Assembly: GCF_007828215.1 (NCBI RefSeq)
Contig: NZ_VIUE01000008.1
Span: 62,001-126,000 of the forward strand
Length of the DNA stretch: 64,000 bases
Reading direction: 5' to 3'
Source: Pseudomonas sp. SJZ074
Lineage (GTDB): Bacteria > Pseudomonadota > Gammaproteobacteria > Pseudomonadales > Pseudomonadaceae
The number at the start of each line of letters is the position of its first letter. Within the stretch, counting starts at the first letter, position 1. Positions 10,278 to 18,718 of this stretch are shown piece by piece. The position numbers and the translations under genes are program-made. The notes under the pieces are model-generated. The model was not told the DNA's origin and ran no database searches. It saw only the letters and a program-made list of their open reading frames with translations.

Positions 10278-10292
10278 TGGCTGAAAGCTTGC
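10278..10292 (+). promoter_or_regulatory. possible sigma-54 promoter of citM
   Basis: TGGC at 10278-10281 and TTGC at 10289-10292 give the invariant GG-N10-GC spacing of -24/-12 elements, within CTGGCTGAAAGCTTGC. A start near 10303 would place the following tandem hairpins at the very beginning of the citM leader. Middle positions differ from consensus, so this is tentative. The remaining part of the 412-bp gap (10095-10506) shows no other convincing signal. Confidence 0.35.
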
Positions 10293-10312
10293 GCGATTAG
10301 GATCGCCTCACT

Positions 10313-10366
10313 ACCGGCAAAAGACCGGTGGCCAGAAACGGATTTCCACGACCGTTTGGCCTTTTT
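10313..10366 (+). terminator. tandem hairpins with T-run in the citM leader (attenuator or sRNA terminator)
   Basis: The first hairpin is ACCGG-caaaaga-CCGGT (10313-10329). Immediately after, GGCC-AG-AAACGG (10330-10341) pairs with CCGTTT-GGCC (10352-10361), leaving a 2-nt bulge, and is followed by TTTTT (10362-10366). This has the form of an intrinsic terminator on the plus strand, yet no plus-strand gene ends nearby. It is 140 bp upstream of citM, so it may be a leader attenuator or the end of a short RNA. Confidence 0.5.
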
Positions 10367-10506
10367 AACAACAACAATGGTGATTCTGATGTCCGCTGCT
10401 ACCCGTCCCGCTGCGCCCACTCCATCCGTCCGTCCCGTGTCTCACGTTCTGCGCTGACCTGCCCGGTTCGCCTTAGCCTCGCCGCGCCACGCCTGGAGTA
10501 TTTCCC

Positions 10507-11814
10507 ATGCTGACTTTCCTTGGCTTCGCCATGGTCATCACGTTCATGTTCCTGATCATGACCAAGCGCCTGTCCGCACTGATCGCCCTGATCATCATCC
10601 CGATCCTGTTCGCCCTGTTCGGCGGCTTTGCGCCGAAGATCGGCCCGATGATGCTCGAAGGCATCACCAAGCTCGCTCCGACCGGGGTGATGCTGATGTT
10701 CGCGATCCTCTATTTTGCCCTGATGATCGACTCCGGCCTGTTCGACCCGGCCGTGCGCAAGATCCTCAAGCTGGTCAAGGGTGACCCGCTGAAAGTTTCG
10801 GTCGGTACCGCCGTTCTGGCGCTCGTCGTTTCCCTCGATGGTGACGGCGCGACCACTTACATGATCTGCGTGGCCGCGATGCTGCCGCTCTACAGCCGCA
10901 TCGGCATGAGCCCGCGGATCATGGCCGGCCTGATCATCCTCGCCGGTGGCGTGATGAACATGACCCCCTGGGGCGGCCCGACAGCTCGTGCGGCCAGTGC
11001 CTTGCATGTGGACCCGTCCGACATCTTCGTGCCGATGATTCCTGCAATGGCGTTCGGTGTGGTGGCGATCCTGGCGATTGCCTACATGTACGGCAAACGC
11101 GAGCGTGCGCGCCTGGGTGAATTGCACCTGGCCCACGATGAAATCGACCACAGCGAAATCAGCGTGTCCCAGTTCCCCGACGCCCGCCGTCCAAAGTTGA
11201 TCTGGTTCAACGGCGCCCTGACCCTGGCCCTGATGTGCACCCTGATCGCCGGCCTGTTGCCACTGCCGGTGCTGTTCATGGTGGCCTTCAGTATCGCAAT
11301 GATCGTCAACTACCCATGCCTGCAACAGCAGAAAGATCGTGTCGCGGCGCATGCCGGCAGCGTATTGGCGGTGGTCGGGTTGATTTTCGCGGCGGGTATC
11401 TTCACCGGCATCCTGTCCGGCACCGGCATGGTCGACGCCATGTCCAAGAGTTTGCTGGCGGTGATCCCGGATTTCCTCGGCCCGTACCTGGCGGTGATTA
11501 CCGCGCTGGCGAGCATGCCGTTCACATTTTTCATGTCTAACGATGCATTTTATTACGGGGTGTTACCGGTTCTCGCCGAAGCCGCCAGCCATTACGGCAT
11601 CTCGGCGGTGGAAATGGCCCGTGCCTCGATCGTCGGCCAGCCCGTCCACCTGTTGAGTCCGCTGGTTCCGTCCACTTACCTGCTGGTAGCGCTGGCCGGA
11701 ATCGAGTTCGGTGATCACCAGCGTTTCACCCTGAAGTGGGCAGTGCTGGTTTGCCTGTGCATAATGTTTGCCGCCTTGCTGATGGGGATCTTTCCGCTGT
11801 TCAGCACTCTATAA
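10507..11814 (+). CDS. citrate/proton (metal-citrate) symporter, CitMHS family
   Basis: This 435-residue inner-membrane carrier is hydrophobic throughout, with about 11-12 predicted spans. Motifs VVSLDGDGATTYMICVAA and MNMTPWGGPTARAAS match the CitMHS family, which imports citrate, usually complexed with Mg2+ or Ca2+, together with protons. GGAG lies seven bases upstream of the ATG. The gene is monocistronic or leads into terC, 76 bp later, with a GC-rich hairpin (11829-11862) without T-run between them. Control by a C4/C6-carboxylate two-component system through sigma-54 is possible given the upstream signal. Confidence 0.9.
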   Translation: MLTFLGFAMVITFMFLIMTKRLSALIALIIIPILFALFGGFAPKIGPMMLEGITKLAPTGVMLMFAILYFALMIDSGLFDPAVRKILKLVKGDPLKVSVGTAVLALVVSLDGDGATTYMICVAAMLPLYSRIGMSPRIMAGLIILAGGVMNMTPWGGPTARAASALHVDPSDIFVPMIPAMAFGVVAILAIAYMYGKRERARLGELHLAHDEIDHSEISVSQFPDARRPKLIWFNGALTLALMCTLIAGLLPLPVLFMVAFSIAMIVNYPCLQQQKDRVAAHAGSVLAVVGLIFAAGIFTGILSGTGMVDAMSKSLLAVIPDFLGPYLAVITALASMPFTFFMSNDAFYYGVLPVLAEAASHYGISAVEMARASIVGQPVHLLSPLVPSTYLLVALAGIEFGDHQRFTLKWAVLVCLCIMFAALLMGIFPLFSTL

Positions 11815-11890
11815 AAGCAATATCCGCGGCGCCGCGCTTCTGGTTATCCCGAAACGCGGCGCGGCCTAACACTCGTTCAAAGGAACTCAC

Positions 11891-12658
11891 ATGGAATGGC
11901 TGACCAACCCGGAAATCTGGGTTGCCTTCTTTACCCTGACCGCCCTGGAAATCGTCCTGGGCATCGATAACATCATCATGATCTCGATCCTGGTCAGCCG
12001 CATGCCCAAGCACATGCAGGCGCGCACCCGGATCTTTGGTCTGGCCCTGGCCATGATCACGCGGATCCTGTTGCTGCTGTCCATCACCTGGGTCATGCGC
12101 CTGACCGCCGATTTGTTCGAAGTGTTCGGCCAGGGCATCTCCGGTCGCGACCTGATCCTGTTCTTCGGTGGCCTGTTCCTGCTGTGGAAAAGCTCCCAGG
12201 AGATGTACCACGCGCTGGAAGGCGACGACGAAAGCGACGATCAACCGTCGGGCAAGGGTGGCAACTTCCTCTACACCATCATCCAGATCGCGATCATTGA
12301 CATCGTGTTCTCCCTGGACTCGGTCATCACTGCCGTCGGCATGGTCTCCCATGTGCCAGTGATGGTGGCGGCGATCATCGTGGCCGTGCTGGTGATGATG
12401 CTGGCCTCGGGCACCATCAGCGAGTTCATCGACAAGCATCCATCGCTGAAGATGCTGGCGCTGTCGTTCCTGCTGGTGGTCGGTACCGTACTGATCGCCG
12501 AGTCGTTCGACGTCCATGTACCCAAAGGCTATGTCTACTTCGCCATGGCGTTCTCCCTGGCCGTGGAGGCGATCAACATCAAGATGCGCACCGCGATTGC
12601 GCGCAAGCGCAAACAGCAGGATCCGGTGAAACTGCGCAAGGACGTTCCGGGTCAGTAA
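11891..12658 (+). CDS. TerC-family integral membrane protein
   Basis: The 255-residue protein has seven or so membrane segments and the two TerC hallmark acidic motifs: LEIVLGIDNIIMIS in the first part and IDIVFSLDSVITAVGM in the second. TerC-family proteins are linked to Mn2+ efflux or loading of exported metalloenzymes and, in some operons, tellurite resistance. No ter gene neighbours occur here, so it is a stand-alone YoaE/YgdQ-like member. The C-terminus (about 20 residues) is basic and probably cytosolic. A strong terminator follows at 12680. Confidence 0.9.
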   Translation: MEWLTNPEIWVAFFTLTALEIVLGIDNIIMISILVSRMPKHMQARTRIFGLALAMITRILLLLSITWVMRLTADLFEVFGQGISGRDLILFFGGLFLLWKSSQEMYHALEGDDESDDQPSGKGGNFLYTIIQIAIIDIVFSLDSVITAVGMVSHVPVMVAAIIVAVLVMMLASGTISEFIDKHPSLKMLALSFLLVVGTVLIAESFDVHVPKGYVYFAMAFSLAVEAINIKMRTAIARKRKQQDPVKLRKDVPGQ

Positions 12659-12679
12659 CGGAACGGAGCAATGAACGAA

Positions 12680-12702
12680 GGGGCTCTTGGGAGCCCCTTT
12701 TT
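12680..12702 (+). terminator. intrinsic terminator after terC-like gene
   Basis: GGGGCTC-TTGG-GAGCCCC (12680-12697) followed by TTTTT. It lies 21 bp after the TerC-family stop codon. Confidence 0.9.
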
Positions 12703-12738
12703 CATGCCCGCAGTAAAGTGGCCCCAACGCAAAACTCC

Positions 12739-12827
12739 TGTGGGAGCGGGCTTGCTCGCGAATGCGTCATATCAGCCACATAGTTGCAAACTGATCCACC
12801 GCCTTCGCGAGCAAGCCCGCTCCCACC
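12739..12827. repeat. REPIN (inverted REP pair)
   Basis: TGTGGGAGCGGGCTTGCTCG at 12739-12758 is complementary to the sequence ending at 12827 (CGAGCAAGCCCGCTCCCACC). The arms are about 24 nt, with a variable centre. It belongs to the common fluorescent-pseudomonad REP family. It fills most of the 328-bp gap between terC and the Na/Pi gene; the remaining part (12830-12986) should hold the promoter of the latter. Confidence 0.9.
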
Positions 12828-12986
12828 GGGATTTGCGGTGGCTTTTTTGTGACAGTTTTGTTTCAAACGACTCTTTAGCTGTGCAATGCTGGCGCCCTAA
12901 CCGTTCGCCAACTACAGCTTAAGTACAACGAAGAACGATGTGGCATCGTCAACTTGTCTCTTTGAGACGCTAACAGGGGGCCTCTC

Positions 12987-14645
12987 ATGCTGACCCTGCT
13001 GAATCTACTCTCTGCCGTAGCCCTGCTGATCTGGGGCACGCATATCGTCCGTACCGGCATCCTGCGGGTCTATGGCTCCAACCTGCGCCACGTCATCGGC
13101 CAGAACATGTCCCGGCGCTGGCTGGCATTTGTCGCCGGCATCATGGTCACCGCCATGGTCCAGAGCAGCAACGCCACGGCCATGCTGGTCACCTCGTTCG
13201 TCGGCCAGGGGTTGATGGCGCTGACCCCTGCCCTGGCGACCATGCTCGGCGCCGACGTCGGCACGGCGTTGATGGCCCGGGTGCTGACCCTCGACTTGTC
13301 GTGGCTGTCGCCGTTGCTGATTTTCCTCGGGGTGATTTTTTTCCTGTCGCGCAAACAGACCCGCGTCGGGCAAATGGGCCGTGTCTCCATCGGCCTGGGG
13401 CTGATCATCCTCGCGCTGCAATTGATCGTCGAAGCCGCCGCGCCCATCACCCAGGCCCAAGGCGTGAAGGTGATCTTCGCCTCGCTGACCGGCGACATCC
13501 TGCTCGATGCGTTGGTGGGAGCGCTGTTCGCCATGATCTCCTATTCGAGCCTGGCCGCCGTGCTGCTGACGGCAACCCTGGCCGGCGCGGCGGTGATCAG
13601 TCTGCCGGTAGCCATTGGCCTGGTGATCGGCGCCAACATCGGCAGCGGCGTGCTGGCGTTCCTCAGCACCAGTATGCAGAACGCTGCCGGAAGGCAGGTG
13701 GCACTGGGGAGCCTGTTGTACAAGCTGATCGGATTGTTGCTGATCATTCCAGCGCTCGACCCCCTGGTGGGGTGGCTGGACAGCCTGGATTTCAGCCCCC
13801 AGGAAACCGTCATCGGCTTTCACCTGCTCTATAACTCCGTACGCTGCCTGGTGCTGCTGCCCAGCGTCGCGCCGATGGCCAGGCTCTGCGCGTGGCTGCT
13901 GCCGGAGCGCGCGGAAACCAACGGCACCGCCAAGCCCCGACACCTGGATCCCACGGCCCTCGTCACGCCGAGCCTGGCCCTGGCCAATGCGGCCCGGGAG
14001 ACACTGCGCATCGGCGACCTGATCGAAAACATGCTCGAAGCCATGCTCGACGTGCTGCGCGGCCAGCAGACGGCGCTCACCCAGGAGGTGCGGCGCGTGA
14101 GCGATGACGTCGAGATACTGTGCAGCGCCATCAAGTTGTACATGGCCCAGATGCCCCGCGAAGACCTCAGTGAGCAGGACAGTCGTCGATGGGCGGAGAT
14201 CATCGAGCTGGCGATCAACCTGAAGCTCGGCAGCGACCTCATCGAACGCATGCTACGCAAGGTCCAGCAGCAGAAGACCTCGCAGCGCCTGTCCTTTTCC
14301 GACGTAGGCCTGGAGGAGCTGGCGGGGCTGCACAGCCATTTGATCGCCAACCTGCGGCTGGGCTTGTCGGTGTTCCTCAGTGGCGATCGGGAAAGCGCCC
14401 GTCAGTTACTGCGCGAGAAACGGCGCTTTCGTGCCCAGGAAAGACGGATGGCCCATGCCCATGTCAGCCGCTTGCAGCGCAAGATCGTACAAAGCCTGGA
14501 GACCAGTTCCCTGCACCTGGAACTGATTGCCGACATGCGGCGCCTCAACTCGCTGTTCTGCGGCAGCGCCTATGTGGTGCTGGAAACCGCCGAAATCGGT
14601 GCCCTGGCGGCGGATGAAATATCCGACATCACCCACTCGCCTTGA
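12987..14645 (+). CDS. Na+/phosphate cotransporter family protein with PhoU-like C-terminus
   Basis: This 552-residue protein has two repeated Na/Pi-cotransporter halves in the first 310 residues (QSSNATAMLVTSFV and SYSSLAAVLLTATLAG are the paired QSS/SSS motifs) and a cytosolic helical PhoU-like region from about residue 340 to 540. Family members (NptA/YjbB) move phosphate with sodium, and YjbB has been described as an exporter. AGGGGG lies just upstream of the ATG at 12987. It is followed 57 bp later by the M16 peptidase gene, so the two may be cotranscribed. Confidence 0.88.
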   Translation: MLTLLNLLSAVALLIWGTHIVRTGILRVYGSNLRHVIGQNMSRRWLAFVAGIMVTAMVQSSNATAMLVTSFVGQGLMALTPALATMLGADVGTALMARVLTLDLSWLSPLLIFLGVIFFLSRKQTRVGQMGRVSIGLGLIILALQLIVEAAAPITQAQGVKVIFASLTGDILLDALVGALFAMISYSSLAAVLLTATLAGAAVISLPVAIGLVIGANIGSGVLAFLSTSMQNAAGRQVALGSLLYKLIGLLLIIPALDPLVGWLDSLDFSPQETVIGFHLLYNSVRCLVLLPSVAPMARLCAWLLPERAETNGTAKPRHLDPTALVTPSLALANAARETLRIGDLIENMLEAMLDVLRGQQTALTQEVRRVSDDVEILCSAIKLYMAQMPREDLSEQDSRRWAEIIELAINLKLGSDLIERMLRKVQQQKTSQRLSFSDVGLEELAGLHSHLIANLRLGLSVFLSGDRESARQLLREKRRFRAQERRMAHAHVSRLQRKIVQSLETSSLHLELIADMRRLNSLFCGSAYVVLETAEIGALAADEISDITHSP

Positions 14646-14702
14646 ACATCTGGCACATTGTTCAGTCAGTAGGGTTGGACTGTCAGTCGCCAGGAAGCCG
14701 TT

Positions 14703-16079
14703 ATGCGTGGTCTGTTATTCGCTCTTTTCTTGTTCGGTTCGCTGCCCGCGGTAGCCCTGGACCGGTTCCAGGTCGAAGGCTACACGCTGCCCAACGGCAT
14801 GCAGCTGCTGCTCAAGCCCGGCAGCGAACGCGGTCACGTCGCCATCCGGCTGGTGATCGGCGTGGGCCTGGACGACTTCAGCTGCGCCGAAAAAGAGCTG
14901 CCGCACCTGCTTGAGCATGCGCTGTTCAGCGGGATCGATGAAGGTGGCGAAGGCGCCTTGGAAGAGCGGATGCAGGCGCTGGGCGGCGAGTGGAACGCGT
15001 TCACCAGCAATGCCGACACCACCTTTGTCATCGAGGCACCGGCAAGTAACCAGCGCAAGATCCTCGACCTGCTGCTGGCGGTGCTGACCCGCACCCGCAT
15101 CGATGAAAAGGCCCTGGAGGCAGCGAAACGGGTGGTCGAACGCGAGGACGGCGGCCACTACACCCACCTGCAACGCTGGCTCGACCGCCAGGACCTGGGG
15201 CACAAGGCCAGCAACCAGTTGGCGGTGGAGCTGGGCTTGCGTTGCGCGGAACGGGCCGAAGTCGAGCAGCACACCCTCGCCCGCCTCGAACAGGTTCGCA
15301 AAGCCTGGTATGCACCGAACAACATGACGCTGATCGTGGTCGGCGACCTCGATCGCTTGCTGCCGGCCTACCTGGAACGCACCTACGGCAAGCTCAAACC
15401 GGTCGAGCCCACCGCCCACGAGGCACTGCCACAGATCCGCTACAGCGCCGTGACCAAGCGCAACCTGATCCGCAGCCTGGTGGGCGATGGCGCCAAGCTG
15501 CACTGGTTGTTCCCCGAACCGGTATTGGAACAGCAACACGACGAGACCTTCGACCTGCTCAAGAACTATCTGGACTGGGCCCTCTATCGCCAGCTGCGCC
15601 TGGCCCGCGGCCTGTCCTATGGGCCATGGGTGGAGCGGGAGGTGTTCGGCGGCGTCGGCTTCCTCAGCCTGAACGCAGACCTGGCCCGCGAAGATCTGCC
15701 ACAAGCCGAACAGGCCCTCGAAGAATTGCGCATAACATTGCTCAAGGACGGGCTGGACCCCGACAGCTTCATGCGCCTCAAACGCGCAGCCATTGCCCAC
15801 CAGACCTGGGCGGTTCAAGGCAACAGTGCCCTGGCGGATTACTACTGGGGCGCCCTGGGCGACTACGAAGACGGTCGCTTCGCCAACCCAGCCGTACGCC
15901 TGCAGGCGGTGAGCCTGGAACAGGCCAACCAGGCCCTGCGCGAACTGCTCAAGGACCCGGGCTACCTGCGCATCGAGAAGCCGCTGCTCAGTGACGATGA
16001 ACTGGTCTGGGGAGTGGGCGGTCTGCTGGGGTTGTTGCTGTTGGGATTGGTGGTGTGGAGGCTGCGTCTCAAGACCTGA
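14703..16079 (+). CDS. M16-family zinc metallopeptidase, secreted or membrane-anchored
   Basis: This 458-residue protein starts with a signal peptide (MRGLLFALFLFGSLPAVA) and carries the inverted zinc motif HLLEH at about residues 76-80, with the distal glutamate region in the following helix. A second, inactive M16 domain fills the C-terminal half. The last 25 residues form a membrane span (GGLLGLLLLGLVVWRLRLKT), so it is probably tethered to the inner membrane and faces the periplasm. M16 enzymes degrade peptides or process small proteins; the substrate here is unknown. Only one M16 pair is present, as in many pitrilysin-like single-chain forms of about 50 kDa. Confidence 0.85.
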   Translation: MRGLLFALFLFGSLPAVALDRFQVEGYTLPNGMQLLLKPGSERGHVAIRLVIGVGLDDFSCAEKELPHLLEHALFSGIDEGGEGALEERMQALGGEWNAFTSNADTTFVIEAPASNQRKILDLLLAVLTRTRIDEKALEAAKRVVEREDGGHYTHLQRWLDRQDLGHKASNQLAVELGLRCAERAEVEQHTLARLEQVRKAWYAPNNMTLIVVGDLDRLLPAYLERTYGKLKPVEPTAHEALPQIRYSAVTKRNLIRSLVGDGAKLHWLFPEPVLEQQHDETFDLLKNYLDWALYRQLRLARGLSYGPWVEREVFGGVGFLSLNADLAREDLPQAEQALEELRITLLKDGLDPDSFMRLKRAAIAHQTWAVQGNSALADYYWGALGDYEDGRFANPAVRLQAVSLEQANQALRELLKDPGYLRIEKPLLSDDELVWGVGGLLGLLLLGLVVWRLRLKT

Positions 16080-16171
16080 CCTGCTGGGTTCTTGTGGCGA
16101 GCCTCGCCATACAGGTGTCAGAACGATACTCTGTCGGGGATATTTCCTACGACTTACTGTGAAACCGCCTA

Positions 16172-17179
16172 ATGCAGACCCTGACCCATTACATCCAGCG
16201 CATCCTTGAATTGATGAAGCGCTACCCAGGGGTCATCGCGCTCGGCGGTTTCATCTCCGGCGCCGGCAGTTTCGTACTGGTGGACCGCCAGCAAGGCCTG
16301 GCGACCTGGATCGCCGTCCTGATGCTGGTGAGCTGGCTCTGGCTGATGCTGGAAAACAGCCTGACCCGACTGTTCACGCGGATCTTCAAGCGGGAAATAC
16401 CGCAGCCGTTGCTGCGCTACGCCACGCAGATGATTCACCAGGAAAGCCTGTTTTTTGTCCTGCCGTTTTTCCTGATCACCACCACCTGGAACAGCAGCCA
16501 GCTGATTTTCACCGGGTTGCTGGGGGCCTCAGGGCTGATTTCGATCACCGATCCGCTGTATTACAAATGGCTGGCGCCCCGGCGCTGGGCGTTCCTGGCG
16601 TTGCACACGCTGACGCTGTTCGCTGCCCTGCTCACGGCGCTGCCGATCATCATGCACCTGACCACCGACCAGAGTTTCAAGCTGGCACTGGGCATCGCCA
16701 TGCTGCTGTCGTTCCCGAGCCTGGCCTCGATCTTTCCGATCCGCACCGTGCGCAACGCCCTGGCGATTCTATGCATCACCCTGGGCATTGGCGCCGCCGG
16801 ATGGGTGCTGCGCTCCTGGGTACCACCGGCCACACTGTGGATGACCGAAGTGGCGATCAGCACCCAGCTGGAGGACCGCACACCCGGTGACAGCTTCAAG
16901 GAAGTCAGCGCCGCGCAGATCCGCGGCAATGGTCTGTATGCCTATACCGCCATCAATGCGCCGCGCGGGCTCGACGAGCGGATCTATCACGTCTGGCAGT
17001 TCAACGGCAAAGAAGTGGACCGTATCGCCCTGGACATTCATGGCGGACGCAAGGAAGGCTACCGCGCCTGGACCCACAAGCAGAACTTCCCGGACAAGCC
17101 GGCGGGTAAATGGCAGGTAAGGGTACTGACGGAGAACGGGCAGATGATCGGGGTGCTGCGGTTCAGCGTAACGGACTGA
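16172..17179 (+). CDS. DUF5924/DUF2914 membrane protein
   Basis: The 335-residue protein has about eight membrane segments in the first 220 residues and then a soluble beta-rich domain (about 235-335) with YHVWQFNGKEVDRIALDIHG and GKWQVRVLTENGQMIG, the pattern of DUF2914. The soluble domain follows the last span and probably faces the periplasm. Function is unknown; similar proteins are widespread in pseudomonads. The gene is 92 bp after the M16 peptidase and convergent with the next gene, with a short GC-rich inverted repeat between them. Confidence 0.75.
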   Translation: MQTLTHYIQRILELMKRYPGVIALGGFISGAGSFVLVDRQQGLATWIAVLMLVSWLWLMLENSLTRLFTRIFKREIPQPLLRYATQMIHQESLFFVLPFFLITTTWNSSQLIFTGLLGASGLISITDPLYYKWLAPRRWAFLALHTLTLFAALLTALPIIMHLTTDQSFKLALGIAMLLSFPSLASIFPIRTVRNALAILCITLGIGAAGWVLRSWVPPATLWMTEVAISTQLEDRTPGDSFKEVSAAQIRGNGLYAYTAINAPRGLDERIYHVWQFNGKEVDRIALDIHGGRKEGYRAWTHKQNFPDKPAGKWQVRVLTENGQMIGVLRFSVTD

Positions 17180-17199
17180 GGCAGGGCAAGCTTTGAACC

Positions 17200-17223
17200 T
17201 GTGGGAGCAGGCCCGCTCCCACA
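17200..17223. repeat. single REP-type palindrome
   Basis: TGTGGGAGC-AGGCCC-GCTCCCACA is a 9-bp perfect inverted repeat between two convergent genes. It is a shortened member of the TGTGGGAGC REP family and may act as a shared transcription stop. Confidence 0.75.
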
Positions 17224-17233
17224 AGGCCTGTCT

Positions 17234-18463
17234 TTAACCGAAGAACCAGTAGCAGACCCCGATGGCCCCCAGCACGCCGGCCAGCTCCGCCAGCAACGCA
17301 CAGCCCACCGCGTGCCGCGCCCGCTGGATGCCCACGGCGCCGAAGTACACCGCCAGTACATAGAACGTGGTCTCGGTACTGCCCTGGATGGTCGCCGCCA
17401 CCAGGGCCGGGAAACTGTCCACGCCGGACGTCTTCATGGTTTCGATCAGCATCGCCCGGGCGGCACTGCCGGAGAACGGCTTGACCATCGCCGTCGGCAA
17501 GGCGTCGACGAAGCGCGTGTCCCAGCCGGCCCACTGCACCAGGTGCCGGATACCGTCCAGACCGAAATCCAGTGCGCCCGAAGCCCGTAACACGCCGACC
17601 GCACACAGCATCGCCACCAGATACGGCAGCAGGCCCTTGGCAACGTCGAACCCTTCCTTAGCGCCTTCGACGAATGCTTCGTACACCTTGACCTTGCGCA
17701 GGGCGCCCACCACCAGGAACAGGATGATCAGGCCGAACAACGTCAGGTTGCCGAGGATCGAGGACAACCCCGCCAGGGCTGTCGCCGAGAGCGTGGCCAG
17801 CAACGCCATGAACCCGCCCAGCGCCAGCGCCCCGGGAATCAGGTAAGCCAGCACTACCGGATCCCACAACCGCAGGCGTTGCATGAGAGCCACTGACAGC
17901 AGCCCCACCAGGGTTGAACAACTGGTGGCGAGCAGGATCGGCAGGAACACCAGGGTCGGGTCCGGCGCGCCTTGCTGGGCGCGGTACATGAAGATCGTCA
18001 CCGGCAGCAGCGTCAGCGACGAGGCATTGAGCACCAGGAACAGGATCTGCGCATTGCTGGCAATGGTCGGGCTGGGGTTCAGGTCCTGCAGGGCGCGCAT
18101 GGCCTTCAGGCCGATGGGGGTGGCGGCGTTGTCCAGGCCCAGGCCGTTGGCGGCGAAGTTGAGGGTGATCAGGCCAATGGCTGGATGGCCCGGCGGCACT
18201 TCCGGCATCAACCGCAGGAACAGCGGACCGAGGGCCTTGGCCAGCCAGTCGACGATCCCGGCCCTTTCAGCGATCCGCAGGAATCCCAGCCACAGGGTCA
18301 GGGTGCCGAACAGCAGAACCATCACCTCCACCGACAGCTTGGCCATGGCGAAGATGCTTTCCACCATCGCCGCGAAGATGCCGGCATTGCCACCTACCAG
18401 CCACTGCATCAGCGCCGAGACGGCCGCCACGATAAAGAAGCCAAGCCACAGGCCATTGAGCAT
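17234..18463 (-). CDS. nucleoside recognition (Gate) domain membrane protein, SpmA-SpmB fusion type
   Basis: This 409-residue membrane protein contains two Gate/nucleoside-recognition domains. The first half includes GLITLNFAANGLGLDNAATP, the typical SpmA-like motif, and the second half includes TAMVKPFSGSAARAMLIE and STETTFYVLAVYFGAVG, the SpmB-like motif. In Bacillus the two halves are separate spore-maturation proteins, and in many proteobacteria they are fused as here. Transport or gating of an unknown small molecule is likely. It is transcribed alone on the minus strand, with the GltP gene also on the minus strand upstream after a REP-filled gap. Confidence 0.85.
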   Translation of the reverse strand: MLNGLWLGFFIVAAVSALMQWLVGGNAGIFAAMVESIFAMAKLSVEVMVLLFGTLTLWLGFLRIAERAGIVDWLAKALGPLFLRLMPEVPPGHPAIGLITLNFAANGLGLDNAATPIGLKAMRALQDLNPSPTIASNAQILFLVLNASSLTLLPVTIFMYRAQQGAPDPTLVFLPILLATSCSTLVGLLSVALMQRLRLWDPVVLAYLIPGALALGGFMALLATLSATALAGLSSILGNLTLFGLIILFLVVGALRKVKVYEAFVEGAKEGFDVAKGLLPYLVAMLCAVGVLRASGALDFGLDGIRHLVQWAGWDTRFVDALPTAMVKPFSGSAARAMLIETMKTSGVDSFPALVAATIQGSTETTFYVLAVYFGAVGIQRARHAVGCALLAELAGVLGAIGVCYWFFG

Positions 18464-18544
18464 CGGTTAACCCCCCGGAAGATGCGGCGAATGATAGCGG
18501 GACCGGCAGAAACGACAAACCCCGGATTTATCCAGGGGTTTGTC

Positions 18545-18632
18545 TTGTGGGACCCGAGCTTGCTCGCGATGGCGTCGGATTAGTCAGCATTACCGTCGGC
18601 TGACACTCCGTCATCGCGAGCAGGCTCCCACA
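18545..18632. repeat. REPIN
   Basis: A REP arm beginning TTGTGGGACCCGAGCTTGCT (18545) faces an inverted arm TCATCGCGAGCAGGCTCCCA near 18611-18632. The arms are imperfect complements, and the centre is unrelated to other copies. Confidence 0.8.
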
Positions 18633-18676
18633 GGGGTCATGCATCATTCGCAAATGCCGCGATCACTCAGATCCAT

Positions 18677-18705
18677 TGTGGGAGCGAGCCTGCTCGCGAT
18701 AGCGG
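18677..18705. repeat. single REP
   Basis: TGTGGGAGCGAGCCTGCTCG followed by CGATAGCGG is a solitary REP element just downstream of the gltP stop codon. Its hairpin potential (GAGC-GAGCCT-GCTC) could stabilise or end the gltP transcript. Confidence 0.8.
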
Positions 18706-18718
18706 TCTCAAGCCTGCC

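Noticed and set aside
10211..10420. 69-codon minus-strand frame before citM
   Set aside because: It overlaps the tandem hairpins and has no start context.
11829..11862. GC-rich hairpin between citM and terC as a terminator
   Set aside because: No T-run; it may only slow transcription.
11801..12727. 308-codon minus-strand frame opposite the TerC gene
   Set aside because: Its His/Asp-rich composition is the complement of membrane codons; there is no start signal.
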